From positions 1 through 20,030 of the IMG/VR virus record IMGVR_UViG_3300036398_004571: DNA of 20,030 nucleotides; one strand, given 5' to 3'. The position numbers and the translations under genes were made by a program. Positions 1-5,297 of the stretch are shown in pieces. The notes under the pieces are model-generated. The model was not told where the DNA came from. It saw only the letters and a program-made list of their open reading frames with translations, and made no database searches. How positions within the stretch are numbered: the first letter of the stretch is position 1; each line of letters begins with the position of its first letter. This stretch comes from a virus.

Positions 1-57
1 GAACCACCGACATTTGCTTTATAAGAACAACGCTCTAACCGACTGAGCTACAGTCGC
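1..57 (-). tRNA. tRNA-Ile (anticodon UAU), 3' part cut off by the window edge
   Basis: On the minus strand the sequence reads as an acceptor 5' arm (GCGACTG, from position 57), a D-stem GCTC/GAGC, an anticodon stem TTGTT/AGCAA with loop CTTATAA, a variable loop ATGTC and the start of a T-arm GGTGG-TTC, where the window ends. The loop places UAU at positions 34-36, which reads the isoleucine codon AUA. This codon is common in the AT-rich genes of the window (for example the start of the glycosyltransferase at 8958-9911), which would explain why a phage carries this tRNA. The acceptor stem cannot be checked because its 3' half lies outside. Further tRNA genes may follow to the left. Confidence 0.85.
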
Positions 58-110
58 GTGTGCTACTCTTTTATAATAGCCTAGATCTAGCCTTTTTAAA
101 AACATATAGT

Positions 111-156
111 AAAAAAAAGATACCATTTTGTTGCTGTTAACAAAATGGTATCTTTT
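111..156 (-). terminator. Strong intrinsic terminator after block D
   Basis: Positions 115-132 and 139-156 form a perfect 18-bp inverted repeat with a 6-base loop (133-138). On the minus strand it is followed by a run of eight T (118 to 111), part of it within the stem. It lies 25 bases after the stop codon of the basic protein at 181-1056 and just before the tRNA, so it should end the message of that gene and separate it from the tRNA. Confidence 0.9.
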
Positions 157-180
157 ATCTTCTAAATTAGAATTTTGAGA

Positions 181-1056
181 TTACCTATTTCTTAGTGCTC
201 TTCTTCCTAGATTTCTTTGAATCGCTTCTACTCCTCTTTTTGTACCTGCTTGAACACCAACCTCAGGACGCTGACCTTTTACTTCAGTTCCAAACATAGC
301 TGCTTTCTTAGCTTTAACCTTTAGATTTTCTTCTTCTTCTGGGGTTTTAGGTTTCGTAGCGTCCTCTGTTCTACCTATCTTTGCTATGACTGCATCTTTT
401 TCGGCTTTATTTTTTTTATTTCTTTCAAGCAATATTGATAATACATCATTATATGTTAAATTAGAGGAATCTTCTCGTGCTGCGGCTGCTTTGCGTGCTG
501 CGGCTGCTCTGCGTCCTTCATTTCCTCTTATAAATCCCTGCTGCATAACTTGGGGATTAACTTCTTCTCTTCTTTCCCTACTCGCGCTAACTTTATCTGA
601 TTCTTTTTTGGAGGCGGCGAGGAGTTTGGCTTTTTTTTCTGGTGATATTCCTTTTTTTTCAGCTTCGTGGCGTAATCTTACAGCTTTCTCTACACCTTCA
701 TCTTGTCTGTCTTGACTTTTTGGTTCTGGGATTGGAGATACTTTACTACCTCCAGAACCTCTATCAGCTTGCTTCTTTTTAAGGCTACGCTTCATACCAC
801 CTTTCTCTCTTCCAGTTAGAGGTTCCTTAGCTGTTTCAGGAGAAGGTGATTTACTACGGAAAGGATATTTTCTTCTTTGTTCTGTAGCCCCTTCATAATC
901 CTTTCCAAAGCGTCTTTTATTTCTTTCTGATTCTACTGCTTTTCTAACTTCTTCTTCAGATTTACCTTGGCCTCTTAATTTATCAGCCATGATTTTATCA
1001 GCTTTGGCTTCTAAAATACTTGATATCAATTCATTATTGTAATAATTTTCGCTCAT
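181..1056 (-). CDS. Hypothetical, highly charged, probably disordered protein (291 aa)
   Basis: I do not recognise this protein. It is very rich in Lys, Arg and Glu, with almost no hydrophobic stretches apart from a helical N-terminus (about residues 1-25) and a short segment around LTYNDVLSILLERN. A central Ala/Arg stretch (RRAAAARKAAAARE) comes from an 18-bp tandem duplication. No signal peptide, membrane segment or enzyme motif is visible. The overall basic character suggests a nucleic-acid-binding or virion-internal protein, but this is inference. I chose the ATG at 1056. A GTG at 1065 overlaps the stop of the upstream 52-aa gene and is an alternative; a GAAGAAGAG purine stretch could serve either start. 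It is the last gene before the terminator at 111-156. Confidence 0.75.
   Translation of the reverse strand: MSENYYNNELISSILEAKADKIMADKLRGQGKSEEEVRKAVESERNKRRFGKDYEGATEQRRKYPFRSKSPSPETAKEPLTGREKGGMKRSLKKKQADRGSGGSKVSPIPEPKSQDRQDEGVEKAVRLRHEAEKKGISPEKKAKLLAASKKESDKVSASRERREEVNPQVMQQGFIRGNEGRRAAAARKAAAAREDSSNLTYNDVLSILLERNKKNKAEKDAVIAKIGRTEDATKPKTPEEEENLKVKAKKAAMFGTEVKGQRPEVGVQAGTKRGVEAIQRNLGRRALRNR
476..511. repeat. Two-copy 18-bp tandem repeat inside the basic protein gene
   Basis: Positions 476-493 and 494-511 are two copies of an 18-base unit (CGTGCTGCGGCTGCTTTG) differing at one base (T491/C509). They encode repeated Ala-rich blocks with an Arg boundary. The unit keeps the reading frame and is GC-rich against an AT-rich background. 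It looks like a local slippage duplication rather than a functional array. Confidence 0.85.
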
Positions 1057-1061
1057 TTTAA

Positions 1062-1220
1062 TCACTCTTCTTCCTTTTTAACTTTTTTCTTAGTTATTTT
1101 TATTTCTTCCTTAACCTGTACTACTTCCTCTACTTTGGCTGGTTCTATAATTTTAATAGGCTCTACAGTAACTTTTTTTTCCTGTAAAGCGGCATCTCTA
1201 AATTTTTTAAGTGTTCCCAT
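1062..1220 (-). CDS. Hypothetical small charged protein (52 aa)
   Basis: A short ORF starting MGTLKKFRDAALQEKK and ending in a Lys/Glu-rich tail (KKKVKKEEE). It follows GGAGGAAGAAG about 6 bases before its ATG, and that ATG overlaps the stop codon of the 30-aa gene by one base (TAATG). Its own stop TGA overlaps the possible GTG start of the basic protein. The tight coupling on both sides and the good ribosome binding site argue that it is translated. No family is recognised; alternating hydrophobic and charged residues suggest one extended or coiled segment. Confidence 0.65.
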   Translation of the reverse strand: MGTLKKFRDAALQEKKVTVEPIKIIEPAKVEEVVQVKEEIKITKKKVKKEEE

Positions 1221-1312
1221 TATCTTCTTCCTCCGCGAGCAGCTTTTATGGCATTAATTCTTGATCTAAAAGTCTGTATTTTTGTTGGTCTTATAACTTT
1301 TAATTTGCCCAT
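1220..1312 (-). CDS. Hypothetical very small basic protein (30 aa)
   Basis: A 30-residue ORF, MGKLKVIRPTKIQTFRSRIN followed by AIKAARGGRR, with an AAGAGGG ribosome binding site 5 bases before the ATG at 1312. Its stop codon overlaps the start of the next gene (TAATG), so the two are probably translated together. It is strongly basic. It begins in a way similar to the next gene (Met-Gly-x-Leu-Lys), which could be chance or an old duplication. It lies just after the hairpin at 1336-1364, so it may be the first gene of a separate message. No family is recognised. Confidence 0.6.
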   Translation of the reverse strand: MGKLKVIRPTKIQTFRSRINAIKAARGGRR

Positions 1313-1335
1313 AAAGCCCTCTTAGTTATATAGAC

Positions 1336-1364
1336 AAGAAGCCCACAAATTTTGTGAGCTTCTT
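1336..1364 (-). terminator. Hairpin between block C and block D, weak terminator or processing site
   Basis: Positions 1336-1348 and 1352-1364 form a 13-bp inverted repeat with a tiny loop. The single C/A mismatch on the plus strand becomes a G-U pair in the minus-strand RNA, so the structure suits minus-strand transcripts. No proper U-run follows (TTCTTGTCTATAT), so termination would be inefficient. It lies 10 bases after the stop of the ORF ending at 1375 and 24 bases before the start of the 30-aa gene. Confidence 0.45.
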
Positions 1365-1374
1365 ATTAAAAAAA

Positions 1375-1599
1375 TTATTTAACATTATCCAAAACCCAAT
1401 CAACCAAACTTAATTTATTTATTGAAGGGTATCGGCCTTGTATTGTTTTTAAGGCACACTGTAGAACTAACAGTTTTTCCTCCAACTTCATTCGTGGGTG
1501 TAATCTTATTCTCTCCCCCGACATGAATTTCCAGTACTTTACTTGCTGTTTCTTTTTGTTGCTTTTCTTCATTTTTGTTAAAAACCACTGGCCTGCCAT
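1375..1599 (-). CDS. Possible small ORF overlapping the end of the Clp-like gene
   Basis: This ORF overlaps the last 185 bases of the Clp-like unfoldase gene in the +1 frame and continues 40 bases beyond it, ending just before the hairpin at 1336-1364. Its second half (from MKLEEKLLVLQ to VDWVLDNVK) looks like a well-formed small helical protein, with hydrophobic residues at helix spacing and AT-rich third codon positions. The start is uncertain: the ATG codons at 1599, 1572, 1524 and 1491 all lack a well-placed ribosome binding site (AAGGT lies about 11 bases before 1599). It could be a real overlapping gene or chance; no family is recognised. Confidence 0.4.
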   Translation of the reverse strand: MAGQWFLTKMKKSNKKKQQVKYWKFMSGERIRLHPRMKLEEKLLVLQCALKTIQGRYPSINKLSLVDWVLDNVK

Positions 1600-2917
1600 C
1601 TAAAAAGTTTACCTTAAACATTGGCTTCTTTTTGGAAGATGTTTGAAGCATACTTTCAGCTAATATAGTTGCTATGTTATTTTTTATGTATCTTGCTACA
1701 TTTCTTGCCCCATACTCATAAGAATACGAGTTATCAATAATATAGTCTATAAGTTGATCAGTTATTTCTACTGGGTATTTAGATAGTTTAATAGTTACAA
1801 TCTTCTTCACATCTTCCTTCGATAAGGTATTGAAAAAGATTATATCATCTATTCTATTTATGAACTCTGGATTAAACTTCTTTTTAATAGATTCAAAAAT
1901 AGTATTTTCTATGGCCTTTCGGCTAGGCTCGTTTTTTCCAAATCCAATACTATTGTATTTGATTTCAGAAACTCCTTGATTTGATGTAAAGATAAATAAC
2001 GATTTGCTGAAGTCCAATATGTTACCCATATTGTCCGTACAGGTTCCATCATCCAATAAGGATAGCAGGAAGTCTTGAAACTTACCATCAGCCTTTTCTA
2101 TTTCATCAAACAGAAATACCCATTTATTAGATATCTCAGCCTTTTCCTTCAAAAGGCTCTTATCAGTATGCCCAACATATCCCGGAGGTGATCCAATCAG
2201 TTTGGCATACTCATGTGCTCCTGCATATTCTGCACAATTGATTTTGAAGAAATTACCGCTAAACTTTTCTCCTATGATCTTTGAAAGTTCTGTTTTCCCT
2301 ACTCCAGTTGGACCAACAAAGAAGAATGTGGAGAAGTTAGATAACCCTGCGGACATCAACTTTAGATGCTTGATTAAAACCTCTACGGCGTGGTCTTGAC
2401 CTACAATCTTATCTTTTATATCCTTCTGCAACTTAGTAAACCCATCCAAACTTTTAATGTTTGGGGTGTTTGGATTCACTTGTCTGACAATCTTTTTCTT
2501 TGTTTCTTTGGCTAACTTTAATTTTAGATTAGCAGCAAGATTCTTTAAGAATTGATTTGGCTCCTCAAAATTTGTCGTTTGCATAAACTTCTCTGTATTG
2601 AGGTCTGTGCAAACAAAGTCTAAGGATAGCGGTGGATATGCTGATGTGACAGCCAAATACATATTAGCTATCAACATTTGATAGGATTCGGAATCTTCAC
2701 CTTCCGAATATTCTTCTATGATCTTGTCATAGTCCACGATTAGTTTCTTAGATACAAACTCTTTGTATTCGTGATATACAAAAGCAGATTCTATCTTAGA
2801 TATCTTTTCTCTGATTTGAGTGTAAAGTTCTTGTTCTTCTTGTAAGGAAAGAACCTTAACCTGAAGAACAAGATCCACTGTTTCACAGACTAACTTGTAT
2901 GTGTTTGAATCACTCAT
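1415..2917 (-). CDS. ClpA/ClpC-type AAA+ unfoldase, single ring (500 aa)
   Basis: The C-terminal two thirds match the second ATPase ring of ClpA/ClpC. In order: Walker A GPTGVGKT (202-209), the substrate-gripping pore loop GYVG (246-249), Walker B FLFDE (268-272), sensor 1 TSN (311-313), arginine finger in FINRID (352-357, R355) and sensor 2 GAR (403-405). Residues 1-160 replace the usual N-domain and first ring and are not recognised. At 324-326 it has IGF, placed between sensor 1 and the arginine finger exactly where ClpA and ClpX carry the tripeptide that docks on the ClpP protease; the disaggregase ClpB lacks it. So it probably unfolds proteins and may feed them to host ClpP, as no peptidase is seen here. 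Its start (ATGAGTGA) overlaps the upstream gene by 8 bases. The last 55 residues form an unusual tail overlapping a small ORF. Confidence 0.9.
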   Translation of the reverse strand: MSDSNTYKLVCETVDLVLQVKVLSLQEEQELYTQIREKISKIESAFVYHEYKEFVSKKLIVDYDKIIEEYSEGEDSESYQMLIANMYLAVTSAYPPLSLDFVCTDLNTEKFMQTTNFEEPNQFLKNLAANLKLKLAKETKKKIVRQVNPNTPNIKSLDGFTKLQKDIKDKIVGQDHAVEVLIKHLKLMSAGLSNFSTFFFVGPTGVGKTELSKIIGEKFSGNFFKINCAEYAGAHEYAKLIGSPPGYVGHTDKSLLKEKAEISNKWVFLFDEIEKADGKFQDFLLSLLDDGTCTDNMGNILDFSKSLFIFTSNQGVSEIKYNSIGFGKNEPSRKAIENTIFESIKKKFNPEFINRIDDIIFFNTLSKEDVKKIVTIKLSKYPVEITDQLIDYIIDNSYSYEYGARNVARYIKNNIATILAESMLQTSSKKKPMFKVNFLDGRPVVFNKNEEKQQKETASKVLEIHVGGENKITPTNEVGGKTVSSTVCLKNNTRPIPFNK

Positions 2918-3245
2918 CTATCATATTGTCCAGTTCAGAAAACACAGATGTGATTGAGCCACTTGCTTTTGTTTTTTCTGGTGCTGATTCTTCATTCAAT
3001 TTACTCATCAAAGTAATAACTTTAACTGTATATTGTTTTGAAGATTGAGCCACTTTAAGACAATCCACCATTAATGCTTTAGAAACATTGTCTGCTGGAT
3101 TCTCTTCCACACGCACCCTGAAATAACGGTGTGCATCTAAAGCTAATTGTCTATCCTCTTCGGCTTCCTCAATTAGTTTCTTAGCTATCTTCTGTATTCG
3201 TGTCTGGGCGAAGTGTTGTGTTTTGGGAATATATGTCGTAACCAT
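2910..3245 (-). CDS. Hypothetical helical protein (111 aa)
   Basis: I do not recognise this protein. It is predominantly charged and looks helical throughout, with two likely long helices (about residues 13-45 and 53-85), followed by a polar linker and a short acidic end (SELDNMIDE). No membrane segment or enzymatic motif is visible. The ATG at 3245 is preferred over one at 3263 because GGAGGG lies about 6 bases before it. It overlaps the upstream gene by 65 bases and the Clp-like gene by 8 bases, so it is translated in the same unit. Sitting directly before the unfoldase, it could be an adaptor or partner, but this is only suggested by position. A small terminase-like helical protein is another possibility. 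Confidence 0.7.
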   Translation of the reverse strand: MVTTYIPKTQHFAQTRIQKIAKKLIEEAEEDRQLALDAHRYFRVRVEENPADNVSKALMVDCLKVAQSSKQYTVKVITLMSKLNEESAPEKTKASGSITSVFSELDNMIDE

Positions 3246-3432
3246 AACTAGCCCTCCATTCAATATTATCTAGGTATTCTGCCATCTTTACAGTGCAGTA
3301 ATAATCAGTTAAATCTTTAAACTGCCAAAATGGCATAGGGATACCATCTTCGGTAATTGAAAATTCTACAGGCTCCCATTCAAAGATTAAATGGGTATCC
3401 AAAGGTTCATTGTTCGTTTGGTTTTCGTTCAT
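3181..3432 (-). CDS. Hypothetical protein (83 aa)
   Basis: A small acidic protein with many aromatic residues (FEWEPVEF, MPFWQFKDLTDYYCTVKMAEYL), consistent with a small folded domain rather than a disordered peptide. The first of three consecutive ATG codons is at 3438. The third, at 3432, has AAGGG about 6 bases upstream and is chosen. The 3' end overlaps the next gene by 65 bases in another frame, and the 5' end overlaps the previous gene by 26 bases. Such long overlaps make the exact borders less certain. No family is recognised. Confidence 0.6.
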   Translation of the reverse strand: MNENQTNNEPLDTHLIFEWEPVEFSITEDGIPMPFWQFKDLTDYYCTVKMAEYLDNIEWRASYGYDIYSQNTTLRPDTNTEDS

Positions 3433-3604
3433 CATCATCCCTTAAAACTTTTTCTACTTCTTGAAAGGTATTTCGCCAATCCTCCGAGGAGGAGCCTTTA
3501 TCTCCTTTTACCCTCGGAGGTTGGCGACGAGGTTTAGGCTTAGGGCGTTTATTACCACCATATTTATAACTATCTTCTGAGTTACGCCTAAAAGTCTTTC
3601 CCAT
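3407..3604 (-). CDS. Hypothetical small protein with a basic proline-rich stretch (65 aa)
   Basis: It starts MGKTFRRNSEDSYKYGG, continues with a Lys/Arg/Pro stretch (KRPKPKPRRQPPRVKGDKG) and ends acidic (EVEKVLRDDDERKPNEQ). The basic part probably binds nucleic acid or another protein and is likely disordered. The ATG at 3604 lies one base after the stop of the upstream gene, suggesting coupled translation. A GTG at 3646 in the same frame is less likely, because it would overlap the upstream gene by 41 bases. The middle of the gene contains a strong GC-rich inverted repeat (3474-3526). No family is recognised. Confidence 0.6.
   Translation of the reverse strand: MGKTFRRNSEDSYKYGGNKRPKPKPRRQPPRVKGDKGSSSEDWRNTFQEVEKVLRDDDERKPNEQ
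3474..3526 (-). repeat. GC-rich inverted repeat (nested hairpin) inside a coding gene
   Basis: Positions 3474-3489 and 3512-3526 pair over 15 bp with only T3480 unpaired (arms CGCCAA-CCTCCGAGG). Inside the 22-base spacer a second small stem, AGGAG/CTCCT, can form. In minus-strand RNA this is a stable nested hairpin. It lies within the reading frame of the 65-aa gene and is not followed by a U-run, so it is not a normal terminator. Confidence 0.8.
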
Positions 3605-3605
3605 T

Positions 3606-3872
3606 TCAGTCAGCAGATTGAATAAACTCTCTAAAAGCTTCCTCACGAGAAATGCCTCTTTGCAACTGCTCCTTGGTCATTCTAAACCTTTTACCAGTTG
3701 CTTCGGTATATTCCTTAATTGTGGAATACTTACAGGGAGTATTTTGGGTATTCTTAACTTGTGTATTTGAACTAGGTTGAGGTGTTTGCATAATATTTTT
3801 CTCCTTGAACAGATCCTTAAAAGCAGAATCAATAAGGGACTCCAATTGTTTGTACAAATCTTGTTCTCTCAT
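3606..3872 (-). CDS. Hypothetical small protein (88 aa)
   Basis: The N-terminus looks like an amphipathic helix (about residues 1-26, LYKQLESLIDSAFKDLFKEK). A Gln/Asn/Thr-rich linker follows (29-47), then a basic helical C-terminus (GKRFRMTKEQLQRG, then SREEAFREFI). The ATG at 3872 has AAGGGAA about 6 bases before it, the clearest ribosome binding site in this set of small genes. The gene follows recA with a 42-base gap that contains no clear terminator, so it is probably co-transcribed with recA. No family is recognised; the two-helix and linker layout would suit a small binding or adaptor protein. Confidence 0.7.
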   Translation of the reverse strand: MREQDLYKQLESLIDSAFKDLFKEKNIMQTPQPSSNTQVKNTQNTPCKYSTIKEYTEATGKRFRMTKEQLQRGISREEAFREFIQSAD

Positions 3873-3914
3873 GGTGTTCCCTTACTTAAATTATAGTAGT
3901 GTTCTTCCCTTTAT

Positions 3915-4904
3915 TTAAATAAATTTAATTAATTCTCGTATGTGTTGAAATGCTTGTTCTTTATTATTTTTTAACATTTCAATAAAATCTTTAGATTGGA
4001 ACTTCTTTTCTGTGCCAGAAACAGTATACCATGCACCTGATCTCTGCACTAAATTATCCTGTTCTAGCAAAGGTAAAAGTCCTGTAAAAGGGCTAATCCC
4101 ATCATCGTAAATTAATTCAAACTCGCATTCCTTAAAAGGAACAGATACTTTGTTTTTCGTATTCCTTATAGATCCCTTAATGCCTATAACCTTGCCTGAG
4201 TCATCCTTAATTAGGTCTGAGGTCTTATTAGAAATGGTCTTTAGATTAACCCCGAGATAGTATTCTAAGGATTTACCTCCCGCTGCCATTGTGTCTGGGC
4301 TACCATACATTACACCTACTTTATTTCTTATTTGGTTAATTATAACTAAGGCAACCTTGTACTTACGCATCAAGGGATTTATCTTCCTTAGGCAGGATCC
4401 TGTGGCTTTGGCCCTTACTGCTCCCTGCATATTATTGGCTTCATAACCAACAGCTTCGTATTCTGCCTTAGAAGGGCTTACCGCAATACTATCATAAACC
4501 ACGACTATCGGAGTATCCTTATCAGACTCCCTTATAGATTTTATGGTGTCTTCAATTACATTGAAACAATCTTCAAGAGTTTCTGGAGCAGCATAAATTA
4601 AAGTTTCTGGATTTAACCCCAATTTTTCAGCAAACTTAGGGTTATAAGCATTTTCGCTATCGACAAGCATTGTATAGTATTTCAATGCTTGCGCCTCTCT
4701 TAAAATGTGAGTAGCAAATACAGTTTTAGCTGTAGATGCTTCCCCATGAATTTGAGTTATCATACCTACAGGAACTCCTTTAGTATAATCCCCAGATATG
4801 ATTTTATTCAATGCATAACTACCAGTAGGTATAAACCCTAAGTCGGTAGTTGTGTCAGACAGCAATCCTGCGTTTTTTAGTTTTTTCAAAACTGATTGAT
4901 CCAT
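3915..4904 (-). CDS. recA: RecA-family recombinase (329 aa)
   Basis: RecA-family proteins form ATP-dependent filaments on single-stranded DNA and exchange strands, here probably for phage recombination-dependent replication and repair. Seen: the P-loop GEASTAKT (54-61), the VDSENAYNP segment with catalytic Glu84, Walker B IVVVYD (133-138, D138), and the DNA-binding L2 region starting NQIRNKVGVMYG (190-201) followed by GGKSLEYY. These follow the bacterial RecA order rather than T4 UvsX. The P-loop is unusual: Ala59 stands where RecA has Gly before the catalytic Lys60. The ATG at 4904 is chosen, as GGAG lies 7 bases before it; the in-frame ATG at 4928 has only a poor site. It overlaps the deaminase gene by 50 bases and shares its message. 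Length is close to the RecA norm. Confidence 0.93.
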   Translation of the reverse strand: MDQSVLKKLKNAGLLSDTTTDLGFIPTGSYALNKIISGDYTKGVPVGMITQIHGEASTAKTVFATHILREAQALKYYTMLVDSENAYNPKFAEKLGLNPETLIYAAPETLEDCFNVIEDTIKSIRESDKDTPIVVVYDSIAVSPSKAEYEAVGYEANNMQGAVRAKATGSCLRKINPLMRKYKVALVIINQIRNKVGVMYGSPDTMAAGGKSLEYYLGVNLKTISNKTSDLIKDDSGKVIGIKGSIRNTKNKVSVPFKECEFELIYDDGISPFTGLLPLLEQDNLVQRSGAWYTVSGTEKKFQSKDFIEMLKNNKEQAFQHIRELIKFI

Positions 4905-5241
4905 TAAATTCTCCACTGTAAACCACATTTGTGATTCCGTACTTGTTAATTAAAGCTTGGCAAAACTTACAAGGCTTTGCCAAATTATTGTTTTTTCTGT
5001 AAATGTAAATGGTAGCACCGTTTAGATCTAAACCCATTCTAATAGCCTTATAAATGGCGTGCCCCTCTGCATGAAGATTCATGTATTTACCTGATCCAAA
5101 CTCGGGATGTGTCTTCATGATGTTATGAGCAGCAGAAAGGATCTTATTGCCTCTAGCAATAGCAGCTCCTATTTTAAATCTAGATCTAGACTGATAAGCT
5201 TGTTTTTTGGCTACACGCATCGGCGGCGGGACATCATCCAT
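4855..5241 (-). CDS. Zinc-dependent CMP/dCMP-type deaminase family protein (128 aa)
   Basis: It has the two signature motifs of the cytidine/deoxycytidylate deaminase fold: HAE (57-59, with His57 as zinc ligand and Glu59 as proton shuttle) and PCKFC (90-94, with Cys91 and Cys94 as zinc ligands). The protein is about the length of the catalytic core alone. Phage deaminases of this type usually turn dCMP to dUMP for dTMP synthesis, which would fit the ribonucleotide reductase and MazG here, but the substrate cannot be read from the sequence and a tRNA-type or other deaminase is possible. The start at 5241 has a perfect TAGGAG 7 bases upstream, buried in the hairpin at 5242-5278. It is the first gene of block C and overlaps recA. 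Confidence 0.8.
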   Translation of the reverse strand: MDDVPPPMRVAKKQAYQSRSRFKIGAAIARGNKILSAAHNIMKTHPEFGSGKYMNLHAEGHAIYKAIRMGLDLNGATIYIYRKNNNLAKPCKFCQALINKYGITNVVYSGEFNGSISFEKTKKRRIAV

Positions 5242-5278
5242 AAAAAAACTCCTACCAACTTATTAGAGTTGGTAGGAG
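5242..5278 (-). terminator. Intrinsic terminator ending the sugar cassette, touching the deaminase start codon
   Basis: Positions 5249-5260 and 5267-5278 form a perfect 12-bp inverted repeat with a 6-base loop. On the minus strand the 3' arm is followed by seven T and then directly by the ATG of the deaminase gene (5241). It lies 19 bases after the stop of the secreted-protein gene, so it should end block B. No room remains between it and the next gene for a promoter. Confidence 0.88.
5249..5254 (-). promoter_or_regulatory. Ribosome binding site of the deaminase gene, sequestered in the terminator hairpin
   Basis: TAGGAG lies 7 bases before the ATG at 5241 and is the last six bases of the hairpin's 3' arm (stem 5249-5260 with 5267-5278). 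When the hairpin forms, the site is fully paired. Any message that reads through would therefore be poorly translated, while one starting inside the hairpin would expose it. Confidence 0.6.
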
Positions 5279-5297
5279 CCAATAATTACCTTTTTTT

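Noticed and set aside
81-90. CTAGATCTAG palindrome, also found at 5180-5189 (there extended to 12 bp)
   Set aside because: Two copies are striking but the second lies inside the deaminase coding sequence, and no spacing or context links them. I could not tell an operator from chance.
58-110. Promoter for the tRNA on the minus strand
   Set aside because: TATTAT/TATAAA-like sequences are present after the terminator, but no convincing -35 element stands at the right distance. A promoter is likely here but cannot be placed.
476-511. Start of a CRISPR or other array
   Set aside because: There are only two adjoining copies without spacers, in frame inside a gene; a simple tandem duplication explains it.
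386-715. Plus-strand ORF of 109 codons opposite the basic protein gene
   Set aside because: It is a shadow of the repetitive, low-complexity minus-strand gene. It has no ribosome binding site and gives a Ser/Ala-rich product without recognisable features.
3906-3930. TTTATTTAAATAAA palindrome at the end of recA as a terminator
   Set aside because: The stem is only A-T pairs without a loop and overlaps the stop codon; it would not be stable.
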